The notes beneath the pieces are model-generated. The model saw nothing but the letters and a program-made list of their open reading frames with translations. It had not been told where the DNA came from and searched no databases. Source: Pandoraea iniqua (GTDB lineage: Bacteria; Pseudomonadota; Gammaproteobacteria; Burkholderiales; Burkholderiaceae). From it: 64,000 bases of DNA. Position 1 is the first letter of the stretch, and each line of letters opens with the position of its first letter. Where the stretch lies: the NCBI RefSeq assembly GCF_902459685.1, contig NZ_CABPSF010000002.1:1116001-1180000 (forward strand), read 5' to 3'. A program made the position numbers and the translations under genes. Shown piece after piece: positions 1 to 8,916 of this stretch.

Positions 1-362
1 GAGGCGTACATGGCGCCGACGACACTGCCGGCACTCGTACCGACAACGATATCGGCGTGAATGCCACGCGCTTCCAGTGCCTTGATCACGCCCACGTGCG
101 CAAAGCCGCGTGCGGCACCGCCACCGAGTGCCAGCCCGATCTTCAGGGGGCGGACAACCTTCGGCGGTGTGACCGGCGTGGCGGGTGTTGCCGGGGTCTG
201 GGCGAGCGGCGTCGCGGGTGAGGTCTGGGTTGCCGGGGCGTTGCCACCGTTGGCGCTGACATCGACGGAGGGGGCGCTGGCGCAACCAGCCAACACGGCG
301 GCCACGGTCAATGCCGCAAGCGTGGGGCGCACACGGCGCAAAGTGGGGAACAACGGCAACAA
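1..362 (-). CDS. Patatin-like phospholipase lipoprotein, 5' part only
   Basis: Read on the minus strand this is the N-terminal ~120 residues of a protein that runs off the left edge of the window. A TTG start at 362 is chosen because GGAG lies 8 nt upstream. The first 27 residues form a lipoprotein signal peptide with an LAGC lipobox (Cys27), followed by a Pro/Thr/Ala-rich linker. Then comes the patatin oxyanion motif [11 protein letters not shown] and the nucleophile elbow GTSAG. In the family the serine of GTSAG and a later Asp form a catalytic dyad for lipid ester hydrolysis (RssA/patatin group). The catalytic Asp lies outside the window, so activity cannot be judged. The product is probably anchored to the outer membrane facing the periplasm. 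Confidence 0.8.
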   Translation of the reverse strand, partial: MLPLFPTLRRVRPTLAALTVAAVLAGCASAPSVDVSANGGNAPATQTSPATPLAQTPATPATPVTPPKVVRPLKIGLALGGGAARGFAHVGVIKALEARGIHADIVVGTSAGSVVGAMYA

Positions 363-778
363 GGGGAGAACTCCAACAGGGCGGGACGGGCGAGTACGGC
401 GGCAGGGGCACCGACGCGCAATTTTACGGCGATTGGAGCGTCGCGAATACCCATCAGTTCACTTTTGGCGCGGGAAGTCTAGGGGCGTCGACTTGTCCGG
501 GGCTTTGCGGAACCTTCGGCGGCAAGGCCCGTCTTATCTGCCGCAACCCTCTGCTGTCCTTCTCCCCCTCCCGTATTGCCGCAACGATTCACTTGAAAAT
601 TGGTGAATATCGAAACAAATGCGAATAAGAATCATTTGCTTCTATATCAATATTTCATTATCCTGTTCCTCTGTGCAAAACCGTTCGCAGCCGGTGTTCG
701 GCATTTTCAGCGACTTTCCACGCGCATTCGGACTCACACACACTCATTCACACTCACTATTTCTCCGGGGAACTGCCC
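363..778. other. Divergent intergenic region with Fur box
   Basis: This 416-base gap lies between the divergent lipoprotein and iron-binding protein genes. The only clear element is the Fur-like palindrome at 621-639. The short open frames here lack a convincing start or family similarity, so I see no gene. Confidence 0.6.
621..639 (+). promoter_or_regulatory. Putative Fur box
   Basis: GCGAATAAGAATCATTTGC matches 13 of 19 positions of the classical Fur consensus (GATAATGATAATCATTATC). It sits in an AAATG...CATTT dyad (617-637), 140 bp before the start of a ferric-binding protein gene. Iron repression of that gene is inferred. Confidence 0.65.
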
Positions 779-1834
779 ATGAAGGCGACGACGATTGGCA
801 AACTGACGCGACTGACGGTGCTGGGGGCCACGATGGCCGCGGCATTCGGCGCGCAAGCCGATACCGATAAGGTGCTGAATCTGTACTCGGCGCGTCATTA
901 CCAGACCGACGAGCAGCTTTACGGCACGTTCACCAAGCAGACCGGCATCAAGATCAATCGCATCGAAGCGGACGACGCCGCGTTGCTGGAGCGTCTGAAA
1001 GGCGAGGGCGCCAAGAGCCCGGCCGACGTGATTCTGATGGTCGATGCAGCGCGTCTGGCCAAGGCTGACGAAGCCGGGCTCTTCCAGCCGGTGAAGTCCG
1101 CCACGCTCGACGCACGCATTCCCGCCAAGCTGCACGCCGCCAGCACCAACAAGGGCACCGACTGGTATGGCTTCTCGACGCGCGCTCGCGTGATCGTCTA
1201 CAACAAGGACAAGGTCGACCCGAAGACGGTGGCGTCATATGAGTCGCTGGCCGATCCGAAGCACAAGGGGCAGGTCTGCACGCGCTCGGGTTCGCATCCG
1301 TACATGCTGTCGCTGGTCGGCGCGCTGATCGCACGCGACGGCGCGGCGGCGACCACGAAGTGGGCGGAAGGCATGGTCGCGAACTTCGCACGGGCACCGC
1401 GCGGTGGCGATACCGATCAGATCAAGGCGGTGGCGACGGGGGAATGCGGCGTGGCGCTCGCCAACTCGTATTACTACGTGCGCATGGCGCGCTCGGACAA
1501 GCCGGAAGACAAGGCGCTGATGTCGAAGGTGGGCTTCCTGTGGCCGGATCAGGCTGGCGCGGGCACGCACGTGAACGTTGCCGGTGCCGGCGTGGCCAAG
1601 CACGCACCGAACCGCGATAACGCCGTGAAATTCCTCGAATACCTCGCCAGCGACGAAGCGCAGCAGTACTTCGCCAATGGCAACAACGAATGGCCGGCCG
1701 TGCCGACGACGAAGGTCGATAACCCGGCGCTCGCCTCGCTGGGCGACTTCAAGGCCGAGACGGTGCCCATCGGTACGATCGCAAAGAACCTGCCGGAAGC
1801 GCAGCGTATCCTCGATCGCGCGGGCTACAAGTAA
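779..1834 (+). CDS. Fe(3+) ABC transporter periplasmic binding protein (FbpA/FutA type)
   Basis: The 351-residue protein has a signal peptide (about residues 1-27, ending GAQA) followed by a periplasmic binding fold. It opens with LNLYSARHYQTDEQLY and carries a tyrosine cluster NSYYYVR (Tyr231-233), which corresponds to the iron-coordinating tyrosines of FbpA-type ferric-binding proteins. It should capture ferric iron for an inner-membrane ABC importer. No permease or ATPase gene is adjacent, so partners must be encoded elsewhere. The gene has its own terminator and an upstream Fur-like site, fitting iron-regulated monocistronic expression. Function is assigned by family resemblance; ligand specificity was not tested. 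Confidence 0.85.
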   Translation: MKATTIGKLTRLTVLGATMAAAFGAQADTDKVLNLYSARHYQTDEQLYGTFTKQTGIKINRIEADDAALLERLKGEGAKSPADVILMVDAARLAKADEAGLFQPVKSATLDARIPAKLHAASTNKGTDWYGFSTRARVIVYNKDKVDPKTVASYESLADPKHKGQVCTRSGSHPYMLSLVGALIARDGAAATTKWAEGMVANFARAPRGGDTDQIKAVATGECGVALANSYYYVRMARSDKPEDKALMSKVGFLWPDQAGAGTHVNVAGAGVAKHAPNRDNAVKFLEYLASDEAQQYFANGNNEWPAVPTTKVDNPALASLGDFKAETVPIGTIAKNLPEAQRILDRAGYK

Positions 1835-1879
1835 TACCGTGACGCGGCGCGGTTGACGCGTCGACTGCCTGCCAAATGC

Positions 1880-1910
1880 AAAGGGCGCCGGAGGATCTCC
1901 GGCGCCCTTT
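1880..1910 (+). terminator. Rho-independent terminator after the iron-binding protein gene
   Basis: A 13-bp perfect stem (AAAGGGCGCCGGA / TCCGGCGCCCTTT) with a short loop is followed by GTTTCT. It lies between convergent genes and could work in both directions. Confidence 0.85.
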
Positions 1911-1981
1911 GTTTCTGGTGTGTCGGCGCGGGGCATTGCCGCCCTCGACGCCGATACTGATACCGATACCGATCGCGAAGC

Positions 1982-3016
1982 TTAGTCGACTGCTTCGTCT
2001 TCGTCGCCCGGTTGGTACATGTGATAGTCGCCGGTCGCGTATACGCCCTTGTACGGCGTCGGCGATTCGTCGTCGTGATCGACCGGATGCGTCTCGGCGA
2101 TGCGCAGCGACGCGCGCACCTGCGGCGGCTCGCACTCGGCGATCAGGCGCAGGGCGTCTTCTTCGTTCTCGGCGACCACGTCGTATGTGGTGACGAATTC
2201 AGGGGCAGGGCCATCGGGATCTTCATCTTCGAGCGGCTCGTACCACTGGCCTTCGACGATCAGATGCATGGCCTTGGCCGTGTCCGATTGCTCGCCGCGC
2301 GCCGCGCGCAGCGACCAGAGGACGAGGTCGCTCCACTTGTAGAGCTGCACGGCGTCCAGTGCGGCGGCAAGTGCCTTCTCGTCGTCGCCCGATTGCTTGT
2401 AGGCGAGCGACAACTCCGCGTAGACGCCGGCCATGGATTCGTTGCTGCCTTCTTCGTCCCCTTCCTGGCTGTGCAGGGCGTTGAAGGTGTCGATGGCGGC
2501 TTGGGCGTCGCCCTGCGCGTTGAACAGATGCATGCGCAGTGCAATGGCGGCTTCGATGAACGCGTGGCCGTTCTGCGCCAGATAAGGGCTTTCGAATACG
2601 CGGTCGAGACGTTGATGCGCGGCCTCGCGATCGCCGTGACGCGAGAGGGCGTTGGCGTGGTTGAAGTCGATGATGACGACATCTTCGTCGGGCGCGGCGT
2701 TGCCGGCGGCGTCGTACGCTTCGACGGCGGCGGGGAAGCGGTCGAGGTCGGCCCGGAAGTTGCCGAGCAATTGCCACAGACGCCAGAGGCCCGATGCGCC
2801 GGCTTCCGCTTGGGCAACGCCGGACTCGAGCACGGTCACCGCCTGTTCCACCTCGTCCATTTCGGCATACGCGGCGGCCTGAATCTCATAGCCGCTCAGA
2901 TGCTTCATCGCTTCGAGCTGTTTGCCGATTTCCAGTGCGGACTCCGGGTCCCCGGCCTCAAGGTGGTTGGCCGCTTCGGCTATCAGGTCGTTCGACAGAT
3001 CGTCTTGTTCAGACAT
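1982..3016 (-). CDS. Tetratricopeptide-repeat protein of unknown role
   Basis: The 344-residue acidic cytoplasmic protein is built of helical repeats, for example the segments beginning EAANHLEAGDPESALEIGKQ and AYKQSGDDEKALAAALDAVQ, which fit TPR units. The acidic C-terminus ends PGDEDEAVD. There is no signal peptide or membrane segment. I start at 3016 (MSEQDD...), where GGAG lies 6-7 nt upstream. A start 13 codons earlier at 3055 is possible but would be preceded directly by the TATGAT -10-like element at 3051-3056. The gene lies downstream of and in the same direction as rho, but rho has its own terminator, so it is probably a separate unit. Function is unknown; TPR proteins usually act as scaffolds. 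Confidence 0.75.
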   Translation of the reverse strand: MSEQDDLSNDLIAEAANHLEAGDPESALEIGKQLEAMKHLSGYEIQAAAYAEMDEVEQAVTVLESGVAQAEAGASGLWRLWQLLGNFRADLDRFPAAVEAYDAAGNAAPDEDVVIIDFNHANALSRHGDREAAHQRLDRVFESPYLAQNGHAFIEAAIALRMHLFNAQGDAQAAIDTFNALHSQEGDEEGSNESMAGVYAELSLAYKQSGDDEKALAAALDAVQLYKWSDLVLWSLRAARGEQSDTAKAMHLIVEGQWYEPLEDEDPDGPAPEFVTTYDVVAENEEDALRLIAECEPPQVRASLRIAETHPVDHDDESPTPYKGVYATGDYHMYQPGDEDEAVD

Positions 3017-3115
3017 GGCAGATTCTCCATGGGGGCGAGGGATTGCGCCCATCATATAACAGGGTTCGTGACAGCCCGAAGCATGCCGGGGCGGTCGTGG
3101 AAGGCGGGGCGAAAT

Positions 3116-3147
3116 AAAAAAGCCGCGACGGGCGTCGCGGCTTTTTG
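3116..3147 (-). terminator. Terminator of rho (A/T-flanked, bidirectional look)
   Basis: The hairpin AGCCGCGACG/CGTCGCGGCT with a 2-nt loop is flanked by A runs on one side and T runs on the other. Read on the minus strand it follows the rho stop codon by about 21 bases. Confidence 0.85.
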
Positions 3148-3167
3148 ACGTGATGCGCGTCGGGCTA

Positions 3168-4430
3168 TCAGCCGCCGCGGCGCATCAGGTCGAAGAACTC
3201 GGCGTTGTTCTTCGTCTGCTTGATCTTGCCAAGCAGGAATTCCATCGCTTCGGCCTCGTCCATGTCGTAGATCAGCTTGCGCAGCACCCAGATCTTTTGC
3301 AGGATCTCGGGCTTGATCAGCAGCTCTTCGCGACGCGTGCCGGACTTGTTCAGGTTGATCGACGGGTAGACGCGCTTTTCCGCGAGACGGCGCTCGAGGT
3401 GCACTTCCATATTGCCCGTGCCCTTGAATTCTTCGTAGATCACGTCGTCCATGCGGCTGCCGGTTTCGATCAGCGCAGTGGCGATGATCGTGAGCGAGCC
3501 ACCTTCTTCGACGTTACGGGCTGCGCCGAAGAAACGCTTCGGACGTTGCAGCGCGTTGGCATCGACACCGCCGGTCAGCACCTTGCCCGACGCCGGGATC
3601 ACGGTGTTGTAGGCGCGTGCCAGACGCGTGATCGAGTCGAGCAGAATGATCACGTCCTGCTTCATTTCGATCAGGCGCTTGGCCTTCTCGATCACCATTT
3701 CAGCCACTTGCACGTGACGCGTTGCCGGCTCGTCGAAGGTCGAAGCGATCACTTCGCCCTTCACCGAACGCTGCATTTCGGTCACTTCTTCCGGGCGCTC
3801 GTCGATGAGCAGCACGAAAAGCTTGGCTTCCGGGTGGTTGGTGGCAATGGCGTGCGCGATGTGTTGCAGCATCACGGTCTTGCCCGACTTCGGCGAGGCC
3901 ACGAGCAGACCGCGCTGGCCCTTACCGATCGGGGCAATCATGTCGATGATGCGGCCCGTCACGTTCTCCTCACCGCGAATGTCGCGCTCGAGCAGCAGCG
4001 GCTTGTTCGGGTGCAGCGGCGTGAGGTTCTCGAACATGATCTTATGTTTCGAGGCCTCGGGCGGGTGGTCGTTGACCTTGTCCACCTTCACGAGCGCGAA
4101 ATAGCGTTCGCCGTCCTTCGGCGTGCGCACTTCCCCTTCGATCGTGTCGCCGGTATGCAGGTTGAAGCGGCGGATCTGCGACGGGCTGATATAGATATCG
4201 TCCGTGCTGGCCAGATACGACGTCTCAGGCGAGCGGAGGAAACCGAAGCCATCCGGCAGCACTTCGAGCGTCCCGTCGCCATAGATGGTTTCGCCGGTCT
4301 TTGCGCGCTTCTTCAGAATGGCGAACATCAGCTCCTGCTTGCGCAGACGGTTAGCGTTCTCGATTTCGAGACCGTTCGCCATTTCTAGCAGCTCGGAGAC
4401 GTGCTGGGACTTTAGTTCGGATAAATGCAT
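3168..4430 (-). CDS. rho: Transcription termination factor Rho
   Basis: The 420-residue protein is the RNA-dependent ATPase/helicase that ends transcription at Rho-dependent sites. The N-terminal Rho domain begins [20 protein letters not shown]. The cold-shock-like RNA-binding domain includes [20 protein letters not shown] (about 61-80). The Walker A motif is ASPKSGKT (178-185) and the hydrophobic Walker B strand ends [13 protein letters not shown]. Length and start match family members such as the 419-residue E. coli protein. I prefer ATG 4430 to the in-frame TTG at 4457, which has no ribosome site. trxA lies directly upstream on the same strand. A promoter at 4517-4544 gives a leader of about 80 nt, consistent with the known autoregulation of rho genes. 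Confidence 0.97.
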   Translation of the reverse strand: MHLSELKSQHVSELLEMANGLEIENANRLRKQELMFAILKKRAKTGETIYGDGTLEVLPDGFGFLRSPETSYLASTDDIYISPSQIRRFNLHTGDTIEGEVRTPKDGERYFALVKVDKVNDHPPEASKHKIMFENLTPLHPNKPLLLERDIRGEENVTGRIIDMIAPIGKGQRGLLVASPKSGKTVMLQHIAHAIATNHPEAKLFVLLIDERPEEVTEMQRSVKGEVIASTFDEPATRHVQVAEMVIEKAKRLIEMKQDVIILLDSITRLARAYNTVIPASGKVLTGGVDANALQRPKRFFGAARNVEEGGSLTIIATALIETGSRMDDVIYEEFKGTGNMEVHLERRLAEKRVYPSINLNKSGTRREELLIKPEILQKIWVLRKLIYDMDEAEAMEFLLGKIKQTKNNAEFFDLMRRGG

Positions 4431-4516
4431 ACGGAGGTGCCGTCCGTTGGACGACAAGTGAAGGATCAGGGAAAAGTGAGCGAACGCTCGAAGAACTTTG
4501 GGATGCTTTGTGGCGG

Positions 4517-4544
4517 ATTATATAGCAAGCAGCGCGCGGCGCAA
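4517..4544 (-). promoter_or_regulatory. Sigma-70 promoter of rho
   Basis: On the minus strand a TTGCGC -35 (4544-4539) and a perfect TATAAT -10 (4522-4517) are separated by 16 bp. The start of transcription would be near 4510, leaving an ~80-nt leader before the rho ATG at 4430. Confidence 0.75.
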
Positions 4545-4562
4545 GCGTTGCACCGTCGGCGG

Positions 4563-4604
4563 GGTGCCGGGCTGTCGCGCTGCGGCGACAAAGGCCCCGG
4601 CACC
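4563..4604 (-). repeat. Long hairpin in the trxA-rho spacer
   Basis: Outer arms GGTGCCGGG (4563-4571) and CCCGGCACC (4596-4604) enclose a second stem GTCGC/GCGAC. There is no T run, so it is not a classical terminator. It may be a 3'-end stabiliser for trxA mRNA or a Rho-dependent end. Confidence 0.5.
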
Positions 4605-4623
4605 TGCTGCCATCAACCCGTGA

Positions 4624-4950
4624 TTACAGGTTGTTGTCGAGGAACGCCGTCAGTTGCGATTTCGACAGTGCACCGACCTTCTGGCCAGCCACAGCGCCGT
4701 TCTTGAACAGGATCAGCGTCGGGATACCGCGGATGCCGAACTTGCCCGGGGTGCCCTGGTTGGCATCGACGTCGATCTTGGCGATCTGCACCTTGTCGCC
4801 GTATTCCTTGGCCACTTCTTCCAGAATCGGGGCGATCATCTTGCACGGACCGCACCATTCTGCCCAGAAGTCGAGCAGCACCGGCTTGTCGGATTTGATG
4901 ACGTCCGCTTCGAACGTGCTGTCGGAGATGTGTTTGATGTTTTCGCTCAT
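4624..4950 (-). CDS. trxA: Thioredoxin
   Basis: The 108-residue cytoplasmic disulfide reductase has the active-site motif WCGPC (Trp32-Cys36) after DFWAEW and the cis-proline segment [14 protein letters not shown]. It has full family length and a normal ATG. It reduces target disulfides using electrons from thioredoxin reductase, which is not in this window. The trxA-rho order is common in proteobacteria. Read-through into rho is possible, although rho has its own promoter. Confidence 0.97.
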   Translation of the reverse strand: MSENIKHISDSTFEADVIKSDKPVLLDFWAEWCGPCKMIAPILEEVAKEYGDKVQIAKIDVDANQGTPGKFGIRGIPTLILFKNGAVAGQKVGALSKSQLTAFLDNNL

Positions 4951-5064
4951 GAGTGTTTTACGCCTCGTCTATCTATTCGGAAACGCTTCGGGAAAACGGT
5001 ACCTTCGTGCCTCGTTTTCGCCTGCGCCGGAGATGTCGCTCGGCCTTGTGCCCGGGCGTTCATT

Positions 5065-5076
5065 CTCCATATGGAG
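5065..5076. repeat. 12-bp palindrome CTCCATATGGAG upstream of trxA
   Basis: A perfect palindrome lies 115 bp before the trxA start in a gap with no gene (4951-5250). It could be an operator; no matching regulator family is evident. Confidence 0.35.
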
Positions 5077-5241
5077 GCTGCAACAGCGTGATTCAATAGG
5101 ACGCGTCATTGCAGTTTGCGGTCATATTAACGGAAATCGCCAAGGCTTGCGCGCGCCGCCCCATAAGGAAAATGCCCTCGCCAGAGGGCCGTTGCAGGCC
5201 ACTCGGCAAGAATAGCGCTTCTGTTGGCGCGTCGACTCTGG

Positions 5242-5247
5242 TAGAAT
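5242..5247 (+). promoter_or_regulatory. -10 element of the 4.5S RNA gene
   Basis: TAGAAT lies directly ahead of the SRP RNA, placing transcription start at about 5253-5254. No strong -35 is visible; CTTCTG at 5218-5223 is the best candidate. Confidence 0.55.
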
Positions 5248-5250
5248 CTT

Positions 5251-5350
5251 TTCCTGACGGGCCTCCTCGCATGGTGGCGCGGCCAATCTGGTCAGGTCGG
5301 GAACGAAGCAGCCACAGCCGTTTTCTACCAGTGCCGAGGGTCAGGCTCGT
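5251..5350 (+). ncRNA. ffs: Signal recognition particle 4.5S RNA
   Basis: The conserved SRP domain IV core GGTCAGGTC...GGAA...GAAGCAGCC is present at about 5290-5313. It is closed by a long stem: CCTGAC (5253-5258) pairs with GTCAGG (5340-5345), CCTCCTCG with the GAGG/CGAG side, and TGGTGG with CTACCA. The RNA scaffolds Ffh for co-translational targeting of membrane proteins. Its position ahead of dnaX is the usual one in Burkholderiales. Exact ends are estimated from the pairing. Confidence 0.9.
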
Positions 5351-5704
5351 CACCTTACCTCCTTGTTTTATCGAAGTTCTCCGCGCGTTCTGCGCAATGC
5401 TCTCTCCCTAGAAGTTCTCCCTCGAAGTCACGTGTTTCAAACCCGAAATGCCGGTTGGCGTTCGTCTGTCGTCATGCGCCCGATCATGGCTTGCCGCTAT
5501 CGACGCAATGGGTTTTCGTGCGTCTCGCGCGGGGCGAACGGGCGCGGTAGAATCGCGCAACATTTTTTTCTATCGCACCGATAGTCTCCTCAATTCGTCG
5601 GCGTCATTCCCCGCGCGGCGAGGTGAGGTTCCGGGCCGGATCGACGCCTGATCGGGCGACGTCCAACGGTGCGGAAGCTCACCGCCGAACTGTTACAATT
5701 TGGC
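5351..5704 (+). other. ffs-dnaX spacer with two promoter-like elements
   Basis: This 354-base stretch has no convincing gene. TAGAAT at 5548-5553 looks like a -10. A CTATCG...CGATAG dyad lies at 5570-5584 after a T run. TACAAT at 5694-5699 sits only 5 nt before the dnaX ATG. Confidence 0.5.
5694..5699 (+). promoter_or_regulatory. -10 element directly ahead of dnaX
   Basis: TACAAT ends 5 nt before the ATG at 5705, so transcription would begin at or next to the start codon, giving a leaderless message. No purine-rich ribosome site precedes this ATG. Confidence 0.4.
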
Positions 5705-7621
5705 ATGACCTATCAAGTACTCGCGCGCAAATGGCGCCCCAAAGGCTTCTCGACCCTGGTGGGCCAGGAGCATGTCGTGCGTGCGTTGACGCACGCGCTC
5801 GAGCAACAGCGCCTGCATCACGCCTATCTGTTTACCGGCACGCGCGGCGTGGGCAAGACAACGCTCTCGCGCATTCTGGCCAAGGCGCTCAATTGCGAGA
5901 CGGGGATTACGGCGCAGCCGTGCGGCGTTTGCCGGGCATGCCGTGCCATCGACGAAGGGCGCTTTGTCGACTACGTCGAAATGGACGCGGCCTCGAATCG
6001 CGGCGTCGACGAGATGACCTCGCTGCTCGAAAAAGCGGTCTACGCGCCGGCAGACGCACGCTTCAAGGTCTACATGATCGACGAAGTGCACATGCTCACC
6101 GGTCACGCGTTCAACGCGATGCTCAAGACGCTTGAAGAGCCGCCCGCGCACGTCAAATTCATTCTCGCGACGACCGATCCGCAAAAGATTCCGGTCACCG
6201 TGCTCTCGCGCTGCCTGCAATTCAATCTGAAGCAGATGCCGGCGGGGCACATCGTTTCGCATCTCACGACCATTCTGGGCGAAGAGGGCATCGACAACGA
6301 GCCTCAGGCCCTGCGTCTGCTCGCGAAAGCGGCCAGCGGCAGCATGCGCGATGCGCTTTCGCTGACCGATCAGGCGATCGCCTATGCGGCCGGTCCGCTC
6401 ACGGAAGTTGCCGTTCGCGGCATGCTCGGCGCCATCGATCAGAGCGTGCTCGTGCGTCTACTCGATGCCCTGAAAGACGGCTCGCGGACCGACCTGATTG
6501 CCGTGGCCGACGAAATGGCCGAACGCAGCTTCTCGTTTGCCGCGGGTTTGCAGGATCTGGGCAGTCTGCTGCACAAGATCGCGCTGGCGCAATTCGCGCC
6601 GGACGCCGTCTCGGACGACTGGCCCGAAGCGGCCGACGTGCGCCGGCTCGCCGAAGCGATTTCGCCGGAAGCGGTCCAGCTCTATTACCAGATCGCCACG
6701 CGTGCGCGCGGCGAGTTGGGCCTCGCGCCCGACGAATACACCGGTTTCTCGATGGCGCTGCTGCGCATGGCGGCGTTTACGCCGTTGCTCGCGGGCGGGA
6801 CGCTGGCCGAATCACCCACACCCCACGCGGCACCGCGCGCGGCAGCACCCGCTGCTGCTCCTGCGCCTGCGAGAGCGCCGCAAGCTTCTGCACCGGAACC
6901 GATGCGTTCGGCGGCACCTCAGGCGCCCGCGGCACAGCCCGAAGTGCGCCGAGCACCGGCAGCGCGCGCGACGGCACCGACCGATGGCGCAGGCGCGCCG
7001 ATGTCGCCGGCCCGGGCCGCGCTTGCTGCGCTCAATGCCGGTCGCAAGGGCGCCGGTGGCAGAACGTCGGGTGGCGCGAGCGGCTCGTCGGCGGGTCGCA
7101 GCGCTTCACGTCCGGCAGACGATGCCCCGGCCGGCGCCGACCCGGAGCCCGAGCCTGCTTCCGCCGGCATAACCCCGGCTCCGGCACCCGCGCCGGCGGC
7201 CGCACCCCGCGCCTGTGTCTTTCGTGAAGCGGACGGCAACGCCCCCGTCTTCACTGGCGAATGGCCGGCACTGGCCGCCGAATTGCCCGCGCGCGGTCTG
7301 GCGCGGGAACTGGCGTTCCAAAGCGAACTGACCGAAGTGGCCGGCCGTGCGCTGCATTTGCGCGTGCCGCTGCGTCAGCTGGCCGATTCAGCCACCGCAG
7401 ACAAGCTGCGGCAGGTGTTGTCCGAACATTTCGGCGGCGACGTTCAGGTCCATGTCGAACTGGGACAGGTGGGCACCACTGCCGCATCGCTCGCTGCGGA
7501 AGCGGCGGCGGCCCGGCAACGGGCGGCCGAACAGGCCATCGCCGACGATCCGCTGGTGCGTGAACTCATCGACGAATTCGACGCTCAAATCCTGCCGAAC
7601 AGCATTCGGCCGGTACAATAA
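5705..7621 (+). CDS. dnaX: DNA polymerase III subunits gamma and tau
   Basis: This 638-residue clamp-loader ATPase has Walker A GTRGVGKT (45-52), a zinc site of four cysteines (Cys64, 73, 76, 79), DEVH (126-129) and the SRC arginine-finger motif (168-170). After about residue 375 comes a long Ala/Pro-rich linker, then a C-terminal tau domain ending DEFDAQILPNSIRPVQ. I start at MTYQVLARKWRP, the conserved N-terminus; an in-frame codon at 5669 would add 12 residues not seen in the family. I saw no obvious slippery A-run for a gamma frameshift. ybaB and recR follow in the classical order. Confidence 0.95.
   Translation: MTYQVLARKWRPKGFSTLVGQEHVVRALTHALEQQRLHHAYLFTGTRGVGKTTLSRILAKALNCETGITAQPCGVCRACRAIDEGRFVDYVEMDAASNRGVDEMTSLLEKAVYAPADARFKVYMIDEVHMLTGHAFNAMLKTLEEPPAHVKFILATTDPQKIPVTVLSRCLQFNLKQMPAGHIVSHLTTILGEEGIDNEPQALRLLAKAASGSMRDALSLTDQAIAYAAGPLTEVAVRGMLGAIDQSVLVRLLDALKDGSRTDLIAVADEMAERSFSFAAGLQDLGSLLHKIALAQFAPDAVSDDWPEAADVRRLAEAISPEAVQLYYQIATRARGELGLAPDEYTGFSMALLRMAAFTPLLAGGTLAESPTPHAAPRAAAPAAAPAPARAPQASAPEPMRSAAPQAPAAQPEVRRAPAARATAPTDGAGAPMSPARAALAALNAGRKGAGGRTSGGASGSSAGRSASRPADDAPAGADPEPEPASAGITPAPAPAPAAAPRACVFREADGNAPVFTGEWPALAAELPARGLARELAFQSELTEVAGRALHLRVPLRQLADSATADKLRQVLSEHFGGDVQVHVELGQVGTTAASLAAEAAAARQRAAEQAIADDPLVRELIDEFDAQILPNSIRPVQ
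7614..7619 (+). promoter_or_regulatory. -10-like TACAAT overlapping the end of dnaX
   Basis: TACAAT touches the dnaX stop codon about 100 bp before ybaB. It may give ybaB-recR a promoter independent of dnaX. Confidence 0.35.
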
Positions 7622-7717
7622 GCGGGTTCGCAATCGCGCAGTCGACGCGACTCGCTATACATCCAATAATCTCTCTATTGCCTAACGCGTCCGCACGCGC
7701 ACTACTCAGGAGTCAAG

Positions 7718-8044
7718 ATGCTGAAAGGAAATATCGCGGGCTTGATGAAACAAGCTCAGCAAATGCAGGAAAACATGAAGAAGATGCAGGAGCAACTCGC
7801 CCTGATCGAAGTCGAGGGTCAGTCGGGTGCCGGTCTGGTGAAGGTTGTGATGACCTGCAAGAACGACGTGCGTCGCGTGACCATCGACCCGAGCCTGCTC
7901 GCGGACGACAAGGACATGCTCGAAGACCTCGTGGCTGCCGCCTTCAACGATGCCGTGCGCAAGGCCGAAGCGACCGCGCAGGAGAAGATGGGAGGCATGA
8001 CCTCCGGTCTGCCGCTGCCGCCGGGCTTCAAGCTGCCGTTCTAA
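7718..8044 (+). CDS. ybaB: YbaB/EbfC nucleoid-associated protein
   Basis: The 108-residue protein begins [28 protein letters not shown], the helical, Met/Gln-rich N-terminus of the YbaB/EbfC family, followed by the beta core (VEVEGQ-like, VTIDPSLL). A strong CAGGAG ribosome site precedes the ATG. Family members bind DNA as dimers and are encoded between dnaX and recR, exactly as here, which suggests a role linked to DNA repair or nucleoid structure. Confidence 0.93.
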   Translation: MLKGNIAGLMKQAQQMQENMKKMQEQLALIEVEGQSGAGLVKVVMTCKNDVRRVTIDPSLLADDKDMLEDLVAAAFNDAVRKAEATAQEKMGGMTSGLPLPPGFKLPF

Positions 8045-8070
8045 CGTTATAAGCGAAGGAAAGACGACGC

Positions 8071-8667
8071 ATGCGCCAGCTTTCGAGCCTGCAGGAACTC
8101 GTCGACGCCCTGCGCGCGTTGCCGGGTGTCGGGCCGAAGTCCGCCCAACGCATGGCCTATCACCTGCTGCAACGCGACCGTCAGGGCGCCGTGCGGCTGG
8201 GTGAGGCGCTGGTGCAGGCGTCGGAGCAGATTCGCCATTGCGCGCGCTGCAACACCTTCACCGAAGTGGAAGTCTGCGAGACGTGCCTCGATCCCGAGCG
8301 CGACACGAGCCTGTTGTGCGTGGTGGAAACCCCCGCCGACCAGAACATGCTCGAGCAGACGATGACCTTCAAGGGGTTGTACTTCGTGCTCATGGGTCAT
8401 CTCTCGCCGCTCGACGGCGTGGGCCCGGGCGAGATTCATTTCGAACAATTGATCCGCCGCGCCACCGACGGCGTGGTCAAAGAAGTGGTGCTGGCCACCA
8501 ACTTCACCAACGAAGGCGAGGCCACGGCCCACTACCTCGGGCAGATGCTCAAGGCCCGTGGTTTGCGCGTGAGCCGGCTGGCTCGCGGCGTGCCCGTGGG
8601 CGGCGAACTCGAGTACGTGGACGCCGGCACCATTGCCCGCGCAGTCCTCGACAGGCATACGCTCTGA
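8071..8667 (+). CDS. recR: Recombination mediator protein RecR
   Basis: The 198-residue protein has a helix-hairpin-helix ([13 protein letters not shown], about 18-30), a C4 zinc finger (Cys57, Cys60, Cys69, Cys72) and a Toprim domain starting [16 protein letters not shown]. Family length is normal. With RecO (and RecF) it loads RecA onto SSB-coated single-stranded DNA. It lies 26 nt downstream of ybaB and is probably cotranscribed with it. Confidence 0.96.
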   Translation: MRQLSSLQELVDALRALPGVGPKSAQRMAYHLLQRDRQGAVRLGEALVQASEQIRHCARCNTFTEVEVCETCLDPERDTSLLCVVETPADQNMLEQTMTFKGLYFVLMGHLSPLDGVGPGEIHFEQLIRRATDGVVKEVVLATNFTNEGEATAHYLGQMLKARGLRVSRLARGVPVGGELEYVDAGTIARAVLDRHTL

Positions 8668-8916
8668 GCATGACGCGCGCGTGACGCCACGGGTGTTTGC
8701 GCGTAGGTACTGCTCCTCTCATCCAATCGGATTAGCTGTTTCTCGCTATTTCTGGGCATACCCCGGTCTTCTAGACTGAACCTGCCGACTCGGGGACCCA
8801 AGGAATACGGGGAAGACCATAACTCCCAAGCGGCGTGGGGCCGTATACCTGTCGCGTCAAGCCGGTCGAAAAACCCGGTCACCCGCGCAGGCACTGCTTA
8901 GGCAGGGAGTTAAGGT

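Noticed and set aside
4431-4457. TTG start at 4457 for rho
   Set aside because: No ribosome site and adds nine residues absent from the conserved family N-terminus.
5174-5189. GCCCTC/GAGGGC hairpin upstream of ffs read as a terminator
   Set aside because: The stem is only 6 bp, the T stretch is short and on the minus strand, and no transcript is expected to end there.
5548-5584. Possible small RNA gene between ffs and dnaX (TAGAAT box, T run, CTATCG dyad)
   Set aside because: The T run precedes the dyad and no stem precedes the T run, so the order does not make a terminator; it is more likely a dnaX promoter region.
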